Of a stretch of DNA of 64,000 nucleotides, positions 17,815 through 26,945 are shown piece by piece; position 1 is the first letter of the stretch; the number at the start of each line of letters is the position of its first letter. The position numbers and the translations under genes are program-made. A model generated the notes under the pieces. It saw nothing but the letters and a program-made list of their open reading frames with translations. It made no database searches and was not told where the DNA came from. Where the stretch lies: positions 310,001 through 374,000 of the forward strand of contig NZ_FNJC01000002.1 of assembly GCF_900104305.1 (NCBI RefSeq), written 5' to 3'. Source of the DNA: Filomicrobium insigne. GTDB lineage: Bacteria > Pseudomonadota > Alphaproteobacteria > Rhizobiales > Hyphomicrobiaceae.

Positions 17815-19497
17815 ATGACCCAATCATCTCGACATGCCGGTGCGGTTGCTGGCTTCAAAGATCCTTCTTGCGAACTCAGCGGCCGGATTGTCATCGTTGG
17901 AGCCGGTCTTGCCGGTCTGTTCACCGCACTGCGACTGGCGCCGCGCCCGGTCGTCCTGATCGCAGCCGCACCACTTGGCCAAGGCGCGTCCAGTACCTGG
18001 GCCCAGGGTGGTATTGCCGCCGCCGTAGGCGAAGGCGATACGCCCGAAGCCCATGCAGCCGACACCGTTTTGGCCGGTAGTGGCCTCGTAGATAAAGAAG
18101 TCGCGCGTATCATCACTGAGGCCGCACCACAGCGCATCCGCGAGCTTCTCAGTTACGGCGTACCCTTCGACCGCGACCTGGCCGGACACTTCGTTCTTTC
18201 GCGCGAAGCCGCACACTCGGCAAAGCGCGTCGTCCGGGTGAGTGGTGACCGTGCGGGCGCAGCCATCATGCAAGCGCTCATTGCTTCGGCACGCGCAACG
18301 CCATCGATAGAAATTCTTGAAAACTACGAAGCCAAAGATCTCGAAATTCGTGACGGCCGCGTAACCGGTGTCCGCTTGCTGCGGAACGATGGTCCCGACC
18401 ATGCGGATTATGAAGTGATATCCGGCACCGCCGTCGTCATCGCCACCGGCGGCGTCGGAAAGCTTTATGCCATCACCACCAACCCGGCATATTCGCGCGG
18501 AGAAGCGCTCGCATTTGCTGCCCGTGCTGGGGCCGTCATTGCCGATCCCGAATTCGTGCAGTTTCACCCCACTGCCATCGACGTGCCGGGAGATCCCGCT
18601 CCTCTCGCGACGGAGGCCTTGCGGGGGGAGGGAGCAACTCTCGTCAACCGTGCCGGTGAACGCTTTCTCAAAGCCCTTCATCCCGACGCGGAGCTCGCCC
18701 CTCGAGATCTCGTCGCGCGTGCAGTCTTCTCCGAAATCGCGGCGGGACGTGGCGCTTATCTGGATTGCCGCAAGACAATAGGCCTGCGCTTCCCCGACGC
18801 CTTCCCCGGCGTATATCAAAAATGTCGGGAAGCAGGTCTCGATCCAGTCAACGATCTGATCCCAATCGCACCGGCCGCACACTATCACATGGGCGGTATC
18901 GCAACCGACATGAATGGACGCACGACCGTGGAGGGGCTCTGGGCCGTTGGTGAAGCCGCTTGCACCGGCTTGCACGGTGCCAATCGCCTTGCATCCAATT
19001 CGCTGCTTGAAGCTATCGTCGTGGGCGGAAACGTCGCCGAAGACATTGCTAAGATAACCACGCCTACAAAACTTCCCATCAAACTGACGTCCCTGATGCG
19101 CGAAGGTTCGAACGTGGAGCCCACGTTGCGCACGGCCCTGATCAAACGTCTACGGCGCACGATGTCCGGCGAGGTTGGGGTTGTCCGTGAACAGTCCGGC
19201 CTGCACCACGCCCTCCGGGTTCTCCGTGAAGTCGAAGACCAAGCCGGCGGCGATATCACGTTGGCCAATATTGTACTGACGTCTCGTCTGATCACGACCG
19301 CCGCGCTTAATCGCGAGGAAAGCCGCGGCGCACACATGCGCAGCGATTTCCCAGACACATCCCCTATGGCTCGACATTCACTGTTGCGCTTAACGGACCT
19401 GGATAAGACAGCAATCATTACCGACATCAGCCGTCAACCGGACGGAGCCACGTTGACAAACGGTCGGCTCCACCAAAGTTGCCAAATGAGCGGTTGA
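17815..19497 (+). CDS. nadB: L-aspartate oxidase
   Basis: NadB oxidises L-aspartate to iminoaspartate, the substrate of NadA. The 560-residue flavoprotein has the FAD dinucleotide motif VGAGLAGLFTALRLA, SSTWAQGGIAAA, the active-site block SREAAHSAKRVVRVSGDRAG and the family signature GANRLASNSLLEAIV, with the fumarate-reductase/succinate-dehydrogenase flavoprotein C-terminal helices. Slightly longer than the E. coli enzyme (540 aa). It follows nadA after 84 bases and precedes nadC by 7 bases. Confidence 0.97.
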   Translation: MTQSSRHAGAVAGFKDPSCELSGRIVIVGAGLAGLFTALRLAPRPVVLIAAAPLGQGASSTWAQGGIAAAVGEGDTPEAHAADTVLAGSGLVDKEVARIITEAAPQRIRELLSYGVPFDRDLAGHFVLSREAAHSAKRVVRVSGDRAGAAIMQALIASARATPSIEILENYEAKDLEIRDGRVTGVRLLRNDGPDHADYEVISGTAVVIATGGVGKLYAITTNPAYSRGEALAFAARAGAVIADPEFVQFHPTAIDVPGDPAPLATEALRGEGATLVNRAGERFLKALHPDAELAPRDLVARAVFSEIAAGRGAYLDCRKTIGLRFPDAFPGVYQKCREAGLDPVNDLIPIAPAAHYHMGGIATDMNGRTTVEGLWAVGEAACTGLHGANRLASNSLLEAIVVGGNVAEDIAKITTPTKLPIKLTSLMREGSNVEPTLRTALIKRLRRTMSGEVGVVREQSGLHHALRVLREVEDQAGGDITLANIVLTSRLITTAALNREESRGAHMRSDFPDTSPMARHSLLRLTDLDKTAIITDISRQPDGATLTNGRLHQSCQMSG

Positions 19498-19504
19498 CGG
19501 CCCC

Positions 19505-20368
19505 ATGACGACACCAGGGCCGTTGCCCCATCAAACGATTGCACAAGCCGTCGACGCTGCCCTGGCTGAAGATCTCGGGCTGCTTGGCGATATCACATCC
19601 ATCGCAACGATCGCGCCATCTGCGCAGGCTGCCGCCTGGATCGCCACGCGCCAGCCAGGAGTCATTTCCGGCATCAGCCTAGCCGAATACGCTTTTCGCG
19701 CATTGGACCCTGAAATCGATTTTCGGATCGAAGCAGACGACGGCGACAGCGTCTTTCCCGGAACGCCGATAGCTCACGTGTCAGGAAATGCCCGCGCTAT
19801 ATTAGGCGCAGAACGCGTTGCCCTGAACTACCTGGGCCGGCTCAGCGGCATTGCCACCCTCACGCGCGATTACGTCGATGCCATCGAAGGGACTTCCGCC
19901 ACCATCGTGGACACACGCAAGACGACGCCAGGCCTGCGTGCGCTGGAGAAATTTGCAGTGCGGTGCGGCGGGGGCCAAAACCATCGCTTTGGTCTATTCG
20001 ATGCAATTCTGATCAAGGACAATCACATCGTGGCCGCTGGCGGTCTGTCAGCGGCTATCGAACGGGCTCGCACCACCGCTGGTCACATGGTCAAAATCGA
20101 AGTGGAAGTAGACACCCTTCAACAGTTGCGCGAAGCAATAACACATCGCATTGATGCCGTTCTCCTCGACAACATGCCCCCTGCAATTTTACGTGAAGCC
20201 GTCGCGATTACTCACGGACGCGTGCTACTGGAAGCCTCGGGTGGCGTTAATCTAACGACGGTGCGCGCGATCGCGGAAACCGGTGTAGATCTGATCTCCG
20301 TCGGGGCTTTGACACACTCGGCCCCGGTACTCGATCTAGGCCTAGATATGGGTTATTCCGACGCGTAA
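19505..20368 (+). CDS. nadC: Nicotinate-nucleotide pyrophosphorylase (carboxylating)
   Basis: NadC makes nicotinate mononucleotide from quinolinate and PRPP. The 287-residue protein carries DTRKTTPGLRALEKFAVRCG, GGGQNHRFGLFDAILIKDNH, KIEVEVD, LLDNM and LEASGGVN, the full set of quinolinate- and phosphate-binding motifs. Normal length. Only 7 bases separate it from nadB, so the operon is tight. Confidence 0.97.
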   Translation: MTTPGPLPHQTIAQAVDAALAEDLGLLGDITSIATIAPSAQAAAWIATRQPGVISGISLAEYAFRALDPEIDFRIEADDGDSVFPGTPIAHVSGNARAILGAERVALNYLGRLSGIATLTRDYVDAIEGTSATIVDTRKTTPGLRALEKFAVRCGGGQNHRFGLFDAILIKDNHIVAAGGLSAAIERARTTAGHMVKIEVEVDTLQQLREAITHRIDAVLLDNMPPAILREAVAITHGRVLLEASGGVNLTTVRAIAETGVDLISVGALTHSAPVLDLGLDMGYSDA

Positions 20369-20394
20369 GCTACGCTTCCAACGCTTGCTTTTTT
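20365..20394 (+). terminator. Possible intrinsic terminator of nadABC
   Basis: A six-pair stem GTAAGC/GCTTGC (20365-20370 with 20383-20388, one G-U) is followed by TTTTTT (20389-20394). The stem overlaps the nadC stop codon. Short stem, so moderate support. Confidence 0.45.
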
Positions 20395-20469
20395 GCCATG
20401 TTCGCCGTCCATTTGAGAGGCGTGTACCGGCCTCAGGCTGTGATCAATTAAGCGGACCAGACATGAATC

Positions 20470-20691
20470 ATGGATGATATTCTTTATTGGATTGTCGGAT
20501 GGGCGATAATCGCCATTACCGCTTCCGCAGCAGCAGGCATCCTCTCTGCAGTCAAAAATCGGGACTACTCATTCTGGATGGCGTGGTCGTTCCTGCTACC
20601 ACCTCTAGTTCTGGTTCTGCTATTCCTGCCCCGCTTCAAAGGGGAGCGACCTCGTCGCCCCACCCTCGACGAACAGGAGAAGCACTGGTAG
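20470..20691 (+). CDS. Small two-helix membrane protein
   Basis: A 73-residue protein with two membrane helices (about 6-27, GWAIIAITASAAAGILSAV; and 34-53, FWMAWSFLLPPLVLVLLFLP), joined by a short polar turn (KNRDYS), and a basic then acidic tail. The ordered amphipathic layout and positive-inside turns argue for a real gene, but no clear Shine-Dalgarno sequence precedes the ATG and I do not recognise the family. It is convergent with ppdK. Confidence 0.6.
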   Translation: MDDILYWIVGWAIIAITASAAAGILSAVKNRDYSFWMAWSFLLPPLVLVLLFLPRFKGERPRRPTLDEQEKHW

Positions 20692-20715
20692 CTGCTTCTC
20701 GCTGCAATCTGGAGC

Positions 20716-23418
20716 TTAGCCGAAGCCTTTCTCGCGAAGCGCAGCCTGCGCGGCCGCTAAGCGTGCAACCGGCAACCGGTAAGGCGAGCAGGAAACATAA
20801 TCGAGCCCCGCTTCATGGAAGAAACGGATTGAGGCCTCATCCCCCGCGTGCTCCCCGCAGATACCGATCTTCAAATCGGGCTTCACACGCCGACCACGTT
20901 CGGTCCCAATCTGGACCAACTCACCAACTCCAGACACATCGATGGAAACAAACGGATCCATCTCAAGGATACCCGCAGACGTATAGGTTTGCAGGATGGG
21001 ACCGCCGTCATCACGTGACAATCCGAGGCAGGTTTGCGTGAGGTCGTTCGTACCAAACGAGAAGAACGCTGCGCCTTCTTCTCCGGCGGCGATCTCGTCA
21101 GCCTTCAACGCGCATCGCGGCAGCTCCACCATCGTGCCGATCTCATAATCAAGCGAGACGCCATGCTCCGCTTCGACTTCCCGCGCGATCCCTCGGATCA
21201 CATCCGCAAGGATATCGAACTCCCGACGGTATATGACGAGCGGGATCATGATCTCAGGCTTGACGGGAGCACCCGTTTTTTTACCCGCCGCGATAGCCGC
21301 TTCGAAAACGGCTCGCGCCTGCATCTCGGTGATTTCCGGGTAACGGATCGCTATACGGCACCCGCGAAAACCCAACATCGGATTGAACTCCGAAAGTTCA
21401 CGCACACGCGCACGAAGCTTCTCAACGCTGATGTCGAGAGCCTCCGCAACTGAGGTCAACTCACTGCCCTCATGCGGCAAGAACTCGTGCAAGGGAGGAT
21501 CGAGCAGACGGATCGTGATAGGCAGACCAGCCATCGTCTCGAACAGTTGCTCGAAATCGCCGCGTTGCATCGGCAGAATGCGATCCAACGCCGCCCGGCG
21601 CCCCTCTTCGTCTTCAGCGCAGATCATTTCCCGCATCGCCAAAATGCGGTCGGCCTCGAAAAACATATGCTCTGTACGGCAAAGCCCGATGCCATCCGCA
21701 CCGAAGATGCGCGATTGCTCAGCATCTCGCGGCGTATCAGCATTGGCGCGAACCCCGAGCCGGCGAAACTCGTCTGCCCATGACATGAGCGTTCCAAAGT
21801 TCCCGGACATTTCCGGCTGGCGCATCTTCACACGCCCGTGCAACACTTGTCCCGTGCTGCCATCAATCGTGATGACATCACCCTCTTTCAGAAGGGTGCT
21901 GCCAATCTTCAATGTGCGGGCGCGCGCATCGATCTGCAGCGCACTCGCGCCCGATACGCACGGCCGACCCATCCCGCGCGCCACGACCGCGGCATGGCTG
22001 GTCATGCCACCCCGTGCCGTCAGGATGCCTGCAGCAGCGTGCATGCCGTGGATGTCTTCCGGACTCGTCTCAACCCGCACGAGAATAACATCGATCCCCT
22101 TCGCCTTGGCCGCCTCGGCGTCCTCAGCGTGAAAGACGATCTCACCGACTGCCGCACCGGGGGATGCCGGCAAACCGTTGGTCAGGACATTTTTCTCAGA
22201 GTCCGGATCGATTGTCGGATGCAGAAGCTGATCAAGATCCGCTGCATTCACCCGCATCACGGCCTCTTCCCGGCTGATGAGCCCTTCTTCGGCCATCTCC
22301 ACCGCGATACGGAGGGCAGCTTCCAGCGTGCGCTTACCCGATCGCGTCTGCAGCATCCAAAGTTTGCCGTCCTGAATCGTGAACTCGATATCCTGCATAT
22401 CCCGGTAACGGGTCTCGAGCTTATCGAAGACAGCAACGAGCTCGGCAAACATCCCAGGCGTCAGAGCCTCTAACGACGGCTGGTTACTGCCCGCCTCTAT
22501 GCGTGCAGCTTCCGTCAAATGCTGTGGCGTCCGGATTCCGGCAACAACATCTTCGCCCTGGGCGTTGACAAGAAACTCACCAAATATCTCCTTCACCCCC
22601 GTGGACGGATTGCGTGTGAAAGCCACACCTGTTGCGCTGGTCTCGCCCATGTTGCCGAACACCATGGCCTGCACGTTGACGGCCGTTCCCCAATCATCGG
22701 GGATGCCGTGAAGGAAACGATAGGTTTTGGCACGCGCATTCTGCCAGGAGCCGAATACCGCGCTGATTGCACCCCAAAGCTGCTCCCCCGTATCCTGCGG
22801 GAAAGGACGGTCGATAGCATCGGCGATAGCCGCCTTGTAGGATTCAATAATCTCCAGCCAATCATCCGCCGTCAGCTCCGTGTCGAGCTGCATGCTATTG
22901 AGGTTCTTGAACGTTTCCAGAATGTCCTCGAACACCCCGTGATCGACCCCGAGCACGATATCGGCATACATTTGAATGAACCGGCGATAGCTGTCGTACG
23001 CAAATCGCCGGTCGCCGGAGCGCCGCACGAGCCCTTCCACGGTCTCGTCATTGAGCCCGAGGTTCAAAATAGTGTCCATCATACCAGGCATTGAGGCCCG
23101 GGCGCCCGAGCGCACAGACACGAGCAGCGGGTTATCCGTATCGCCGAATTTCGCCCCAACGATACGCCCGATCGTTTCCAACGCCTCGTCGACTTGCGGA
23201 GTAAGGCTTTCCGGCAATTTCCGCCCCGCCTCGTAGTAAGCGGTGCAAACGTCCGTCGAAATCGTAAAGCCGGGCGGCACCGGCAAACCGAGGTTTGCCA
23301 TTTCCGCGAGGTTGGCGCCCTTCCCTCCGAGAAGCGTTTTCATTCCTGCATCGCCATCCGTGCGATCAGCACCAAACAAATAGACCCAGCGAGGCGCAGA
23401 AGTGGGCGCAGTGTTCAT
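20716..23418 (-). CDS. ppdK: Pyruvate, phosphate dikinase
   Basis: PpdK interconverts pyruvate + ATP + Pi with phosphoenolpyruvate + AMP + PPi, serving gluconeogenesis from C3/C2 or methylotrophic carbon. The 900-residue protein has the N-terminal ATP-grasp domain (TLLGGKGANLAEMANLGLPV), the swivelling domain with the phospho-His in GGMTSHAAVVARGMGRPCVSG minus its last residue, and the C-terminal PEP/pyruvate barrel ending ICGEHAGDEASIRFF and CSPYRLPVARLAAAQA. The ATG at 23418 has GGAG eight bases upstream; a frame extension of 15 codons upstream is not supported. Transcribed alone. Confidence 0.96.
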   Translation of the reverse strand: MNTAPTSAPRWVYLFGADRTDGDAGMKTLLGGKGANLAEMANLGLPVPPGFTISTDVCTAYYEAGRKLPESLTPQVDEALETIGRIVGAKFGDTDNPLLVSVRSGARASMPGMMDTILNLGLNDETVEGLVRRSGDRRFAYDSYRRFIQMYADIVLGVDHGVFEDILETFKNLNSMQLDTELTADDWLEIIESYKAAIADAIDRPFPQDTGEQLWGAISAVFGSWQNARAKTYRFLHGIPDDWGTAVNVQAMVFGNMGETSATGVAFTRNPSTGVKEIFGEFLVNAQGEDVVAGIRTPQHLTEAARIEAGSNQPSLEALTPGMFAELVAVFDKLETRYRDMQDIEFTIQDGKLWMLQTRSGKRTLEAALRIAVEMAEEGLISREEAVMRVNAADLDQLLHPTIDPDSEKNVLTNGLPASPGAAVGEIVFHAEDAEAAKAKGIDVILVRVETSPEDIHGMHAAAGILTARGGMTSHAAVVARGMGRPCVSGASALQIDARARTLKIGSTLLKEGDVITIDGSTGQVLHGRVKMRQPEMSGNFGTLMSWADEFRRLGVRANADTPRDAEQSRIFGADGIGLCRTEHMFFEADRILAMREMICAEDEEGRRAALDRILPMQRGDFEQLFETMAGLPITIRLLDPPLHEFLPHEGSELTSVAEALDISVEKLRARVRELSEFNPMLGFRGCRIAIRYPEITEMQARAVFEAAIAAGKKTGAPVKPEIMIPLVIYRREFDILADVIRGIAREVEAEHGVSLDYEIGTMVELPRCALKADEIAAGEEGAAFFSFGTNDLTQTCLGLSRDDGGPILQTYTSAGILEMDPFVSIDVSGVGELVQIGTERGRRVKPDLKIGICGEHAGDEASIRFFHEAGLDYVSCSPYRLPVARLAAAQAALREKGFG

Positions 23419-23538
23419 GGTCTTGCTCCAAGCAACATCGAAAGGAAGGCGGGCGGCAGACACACGACGAAAATCCGGTCTGTCTCGGATGGAAGACTGC
23501 CTAGCAGCGCACGGCGTTTGATTGAAGTCTGTAATTTG

Positions 23539-23706
23539 TCATTTGGTCTGCGACCACATGTCGGGGCTCGTCAAATGGTCGATGTTATTCGTGTAATACT
23601 CCTTGAGGGTTCGGCTGATAATCTCACTTTCGTCTGGCCGTTTAAGACACGACAGCTTTCGGCCTCTTTGCGAATAGGCCTCCGTGAGCAATTGCGCTAA
23701 ACTCAC
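23539..23706 (-). CDS. Possible small protein upstream of ppdK
   Basis: A 55-residue open frame starting GTG with a purine-rich AAGGGGAGAAGG 12 or more bases upstream. The product (MSLAQLLTEAYSQRGRKLS..., ending TSPDMWSQTK) is polar, not low-complexity, and lies in an otherwise empty stretch in the same direction as ppdK. It matches no family I know and could be a chance frame; the spacing is not ideal. Confidence 0.27.
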   Translation of the reverse strand: MSLAQLLTEAYSQRGRKLSCLKRPDESEIISRTLKEYYTNNIDHLTSPDMWSQTK

Positions 23707-23757
23707 GGCAAATCCCACCCCTTCTCCCCTTACATCAACCCTGGGACTGTTTAGCCG

Positions 23758-25158
23758 ATGACCTCCGCCTTGCCAGAAGTCCTCAAACGCATCGATGCGA
23801 CGCATGATGAACAACTCAAACGCCTGTTCGAGTTGCTCTCAATTCCAAGCGTTTCAACCGATCCGGCCTATGCGGCACAATGCCAAACCGCCGCCGAATG
23901 GTGTGCAAAGACGCTCGCAGATTCTGGCTTTGACGCAGATGTAAAAAAGACAACCGGTCATCCAATGGTCGTCGCCCACGACCGTCCCAAGCGTGACAAA
24001 TCCAAACCCCACCTTCTCTTCTACGGCCACTACGATGTTCAACCGCCCGATCCGCTTGAGCTCTGGAAGTCGCCACCCTTCGAGCCACGCATTGCCACGG
24101 AAAAAGGAAACGGCAAGGTCATCGTCGCCCGCGGTGCTGAAGACAACAAAGGTCAGCTGATGACCTTCTTTGAAGCCGCGCGCGCCTGGAAAGAGGTGAA
24201 TGGCGAACTGCCCGTTGCCGTCTCAGTCCTCATCGAAGGGGAAGAGGAATGCGGCTCACCCTCGCTACCAGGCTTCCTGAAAAAGCATGGCCGCGAAATT
24301 AAATCCGACCTCGTCCTGGTTTGCGATACCGGGCAGTGGGACCGCGACACTCCTGCAATAACCACAATGCTGCGGGGTCTGGCCGGAACGGAAATCATAG
24401 TCCGCGGCCCCGCCCGCGATCTCCACTCGGGCCTCTATGGTGGCATAGCCGCGAACCCCATCCGTGTTCTTACCGGCATCTGCGGCGCCATGCACGACGC
24501 AAACGGCCGCGTAAAGATCGCTGGCTTCTACGACGGCATCAAAAAGCCCTCGGCACGTCAGCTCAAACAGTGGGCCGCGATAGATTTCGACGCGGGCGAC
24601 GTCCTGCGATCGATCGGCCTCGACACGCCCGCTGGCGAGAAACGGCACTCACCGCTGGAGCAGCTCTGGTCCCGCCCAACGTTGGAATTCAACGGCATCA
24701 AGGGTGGCTATCAGGGAGCAGGATTCAAAACCATCATTCCGGCCGAAGCGTCCGTAAAAATAACGTGCCGGCTCGTTCCGGGCCAGGACCCGGAAGCAGT
24801 CATCGAAGCTCTGCATGCATTCGTACGCGAACGTCTTCCCTCTGACTGCAGCGTAGAATTTGTCGGAAGTCATGGCAGCAGCGCGATTGCATTCAATACT
24901 GACACGCCGGCCATCAAAGCCGCAGCCTCCGCTCTCGAAGACGAGTGGGGCAAACCGGCGGTACTCATGGGCTGCGGCGCATCTATTCCAATCGTCACCG
25001 CCTTTAAGGACGCTCTCGGGATGGACAGTTTGTTGGTTGGCTTTGGTCTCGAAGACGACCGAATCCACTCGCCGAATGAGAAGTACAATCTCCGCAGCTT
25101 CATGAAGGGTACACGGAGTTGGGCGCGCATCCTTGACCGGCTGGCGGAAGCCGCCTGA
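23758..25158 (+). CDS. M20-family metallodipeptidase
   Basis: The 466-residue protein is an M20/M25/M40 di-zinc peptidase of the carnosinase/CNDP-like branch. Metal ligands are seen in [10 protein letters not shown] (His, Asp), RGAEDNKGQ (bridging Asp), [12 protein letters not shown] (catalytic Glu and ligand Glu), VCDT (Asp) and the C-terminal HSPNEKY (His). The dimerisation lid domain occupies roughly residues 215-360 ([10 protein letters not shown]). It probably cleaves dipeptides or small acylated amino acids in the cytoplasm; no signal peptide. The RNase T2 gene follows after 29 bases. Confidence 0.94.
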   Translation: MTSALPEVLKRIDATHDEQLKRLFELLSIPSVSTDPAYAAQCQTAAEWCAKTLADSGFDADVKKTTGHPMVVAHDRPKRDKSKPHLLFYGHYDVQPPDPLELWKSPPFEPRIATEKGNGKVIVARGAEDNKGQLMTFFEAARAWKEVNGELPVAVSVLIEGEEECGSPSLPGFLKKHGREIKSDLVLVCDTGQWDRDTPAITTMLRGLAGTEIIVRGPARDLHSGLYGGIAANPIRVLTGICGAMHDANGRVKIAGFYDGIKKPSARQLKQWAAIDFDAGDVLRSIGLDTPAGEKRHSPLEQLWSRPTLEFNGIKGGYQGAGFKTIIPAEASVKITCRLVPGQDPEAVIEALHAFVRERLPSDCSVEFVGSHGSSAIAFNTDTPAIKAAASALEDEWGKPAVLMGCGASIPIVTAFKDALGMDSLLVGFGLEDDRIHSPNEKYNLRSFMKGTRSWARILDRLAEAA

Positions 25159-25187
25159 GCGCTCACTGAGGGAGGGACAATAGAACG

Positions 25188-25973
25188 ATGACGCAACGCC
25201 GTTCCCTAACGTTCACGCTGCTTAGCGCCTTGATCCTAGCCACGTGCTTGTCCGCGACAGCAGAGGCGCAGCGCCAAACCTATGAGAGTAATCGGACGAG
25301 GCAGGATCGCCCCGGTGACTTCGATTACTACGCGCTCGTCCTATCTTGGAGCCCGACATACTGCGCGGACCGCACCGGGGATCGGTACGAACGTCAATGC
25401 GATATCCGTGCAGCCCGGCCGTACGCATTCGTGTTGCATGGCCTTTGGCCCCAACATAATCGCGGCTATCCCGAACGTTGTTGGACGAGGGATAAGCCCT
25501 GGGTCCCCAAACCCGTCATCGATCAGATGCTGGACATCATGCCGAGTCCCGCGCTGGTCATACACGAATACAAGAAGCACGGAACCTGCTCGGGCTTAGA
25601 TGCGCGCGGGTACTACGACCTCTCGCGTCGCATGTTCGAGTCGATCAAAATCCCGGCGCGCTACATCCAGCCGATGGAAGCGCAGCTTGTTTCCCCAGAT
25701 GACCTTATTGACGAGTTCGTCGCAGCGAACCCAGGAATGAAGCACGACATGTTGGCCATCTCCTGCCGAGGGGCTGGAAATCGCCTACGTGAGGTCCGCA
25801 TCTGCTTCTCGAAATCAGGCTCCTTGCGACCGTGCGGCGCAAACGAGAACCAGCATCGGATGTGCCGGGCTCAACGCATGTATGTCCCGCCTGTCCGTGC
25901 GACGGCGGCGGCCTCCACAAACAACAAAAAATCTATGCGCGAGCAAGATTCGCCTTTGCCTGGCCCACGCTGA
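25188..25973 (+). CDS. Secreted RNase T2-family ribonuclease
   Basis: The 261-residue protein has a signal peptide (to about residue 27, ATAEA-QRQ) and both conserved active-site segments: CAS I as FVLHGLWPQ (about 81-89) and CAS II as HEYKKHGTCSG (about 125-135), including three catalytic histidines and the Lys. FDYYALVLSWSPTYC is the usual N-terminal strand. It should be a periplasmic or exported endoribonuclease with broad RNA specificity, possibly scavenging nucleotides. CAS II has IHEY in place of the common WEHEW. A polar, unstructured tail of about 30 residues follows the last cysteine. Confidence 0.93.
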   Translation: MTQRRSLTFTLLSALILATCLSATAEAQRQTYESNRTRQDRPGDFDYYALVLSWSPTYCADRTGDRYERQCDIRAARPYAFVLHGLWPQHNRGYPERCWTRDKPWVPKPVIDQMLDIMPSPALVIHEYKKHGTCSGLDARGYYDLSRRMFESIKIPARYIQPMEAQLVSPDDLIDEFVAANPGMKHDMLAISCRGAGNRLREVRICFSKSGSLRPCGANENQHRMCRAQRMYVPPVRATAAASTNNKKSMREQDSPLPGPR

Positions 25974-26088
25974 CACGGACACCAAATTTGCGGCCCAGCG
26001 AGCCACGAATTCGCTTGCAAAATCAGCCAGTCACAATTGGCGAATCGAAAAGGTGGCGCACCTGTGGATAGCCGGTGCGTTCTCCATC

Positions 26089-26127
26089 AGTGAGGCGTTA
26101 ACGTCCTAGTTCAACGCCTCACTTTTT
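26089..26127 (+). terminator. Intrinsic terminator after the RNase T2 gene
   Basis: An 11-pair perfect stem (26089-26099 with 26113-26123) closes a 13-base loop and runs into TTTTT (26123-26127). It lies 115 bases after the RNase gene and 50 before the next start. Confidence 0.8.
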
Positions 26128-26176
26128 CGCGATGCTTCCCCAGTGATTCCACTTGAACCACTAACGGGACGTATCA

Positions 26177-26884
26177 ATGCAAGATCCGCGCAAAGCCAAC
26201 GCCACGCCTCGCGATCCGGCGACTCCTCCGCCGCTTCCGCCGCGTTCTGAACCTCGCGTTGAGCCACGCCCAGAACCTCGCGTTGAACCGCGCGTTGAAC
26301 CTCGTTCGGAGCCACGCATCGAATTGCGCATTGAACCCGTGGCAGACGATGCTGCAGGTGATCACAAAGTCCCGACGTACCTCGCGCTTCCAAAACGGCA
26401 GGCCGTCTATTTCGGCGTCGCTGGCTTCGTAGCAGGTATCGTCTTCTGGCATGCCGTCGGATTCTGGACTGTTGTACAAAACACCGTCTACCAGGGAACC
26501 GATGATCGCTTGTCGAACGTTGCCGATGCTCAGCCAACAAACAAAAGCTCAGGAACATTCGCCGACGCGATAGACCGTGCCATCTCGCAGGCCACTCCGC
26601 CGAGTGAAGCGACTCCCATCACAACCGGGGCAATCTCGCTAGAAAAGAACGCCGAACGACTGGGTGGAAACGAAGGCCAGGCAACGGCTCCAGGGCAAAC
26701 GAACTGTGCCAGCTTCACACGAGACCGCGCTACAGGCGAAATCTTGAGCCGTCCCTGCACCGAAGCTGAACGTTCACTGCCGCACAATCCCGAAGGCACA
26801 CGCGAGAATCTTGCCGTGGAACAGGCACGCGCGCCGACTGGAACAGGAAGCCGCTGGTCGACGTACACAGCTCCAAAGAACTAA
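26177..26884 (+). CDS. Unknown single-pass membrane protein with EPR repeat
   Basis: The 235-residue protein has a Pro-rich N-terminus, then seven tandem EPRx units (25-52), a single membrane helix at about 75-100 (FGVAGFVAGIVFWHAVGFW) and a polar region with two cysteines (NCASFTRDRATGEI, RPC). The repeat would be cytoplasmic and the Cys pair periplasmic, if the usual positive-inside rule holds. I do not recognise the family. It is flanked by terminators on both sides, so it is monocistronic. Confidence 0.75.
   Translation: MQDPRKANATPRDPATPPPLPPRSEPRVEPRPEPRVEPRVEPRSEPRIELRIEPVADDAAGDHKVPTYLALPKRQAVYFGVAGFVAGIVFWHAVGFWTVVQNTVYQGTDDRLSNVADAQPTNKSSGTFADAIDRAISQATPPSEATPITTGAISLEKNAERLGGNEGQATAPGQTNCASFTRDRATGEILSRPCTEAERSLPHNPEGTRENLAVEQARAPTGTGSRWSTYTAPKN
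26249..26338 (+). repeat. 12-base tandem repeat encoding EPRx
   Basis: Within the coding region the 12-base unit encoding Glu-Pro-Arg-X recurs seven times (X = V, P, V, V, S, I; the last unit reads ELRI), with silent variation between copies. Copy number is expected to vary between strains. On the - strand the same stretch produces long spurious open frames. Confidence 0.85.
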
Positions 26885-26910
26885 TAAAGAAAAGCGAAAC
26901 AAAAACCCTC

Positions 26911-26943
26911 ATCGGCGTAGACCTTGTCTCTTCGCCGATTTTT
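26911..26943. terminator. Bidirectional terminator between convergent genes
   Basis: A seven-pair stem ATCGGCG/CGCCGAT (26911-26917 with 26933-26939) is followed by TTTTT on the + side. On the - side the stem is followed by GAGGGTTTTTG. It separates the EPR-repeat gene from the convergent gene at 26946. Confidence 0.7.
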
Positions 26944-26945
26944 GT

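Noticed and set aside
17824-18975. Long open frame (383 codons) on the - strand inside nadB
   Set aside because: nadB on the + strand is an unmistakable family member; the antisense frame is a GC-rich shadow without domain features.
21383-22132. 249-codon open frame on the + strand inside ppdK
   Set aside because: Antisense shadow of PpdK; Ser/Arg/Pro-rich composition typical of such shadows.
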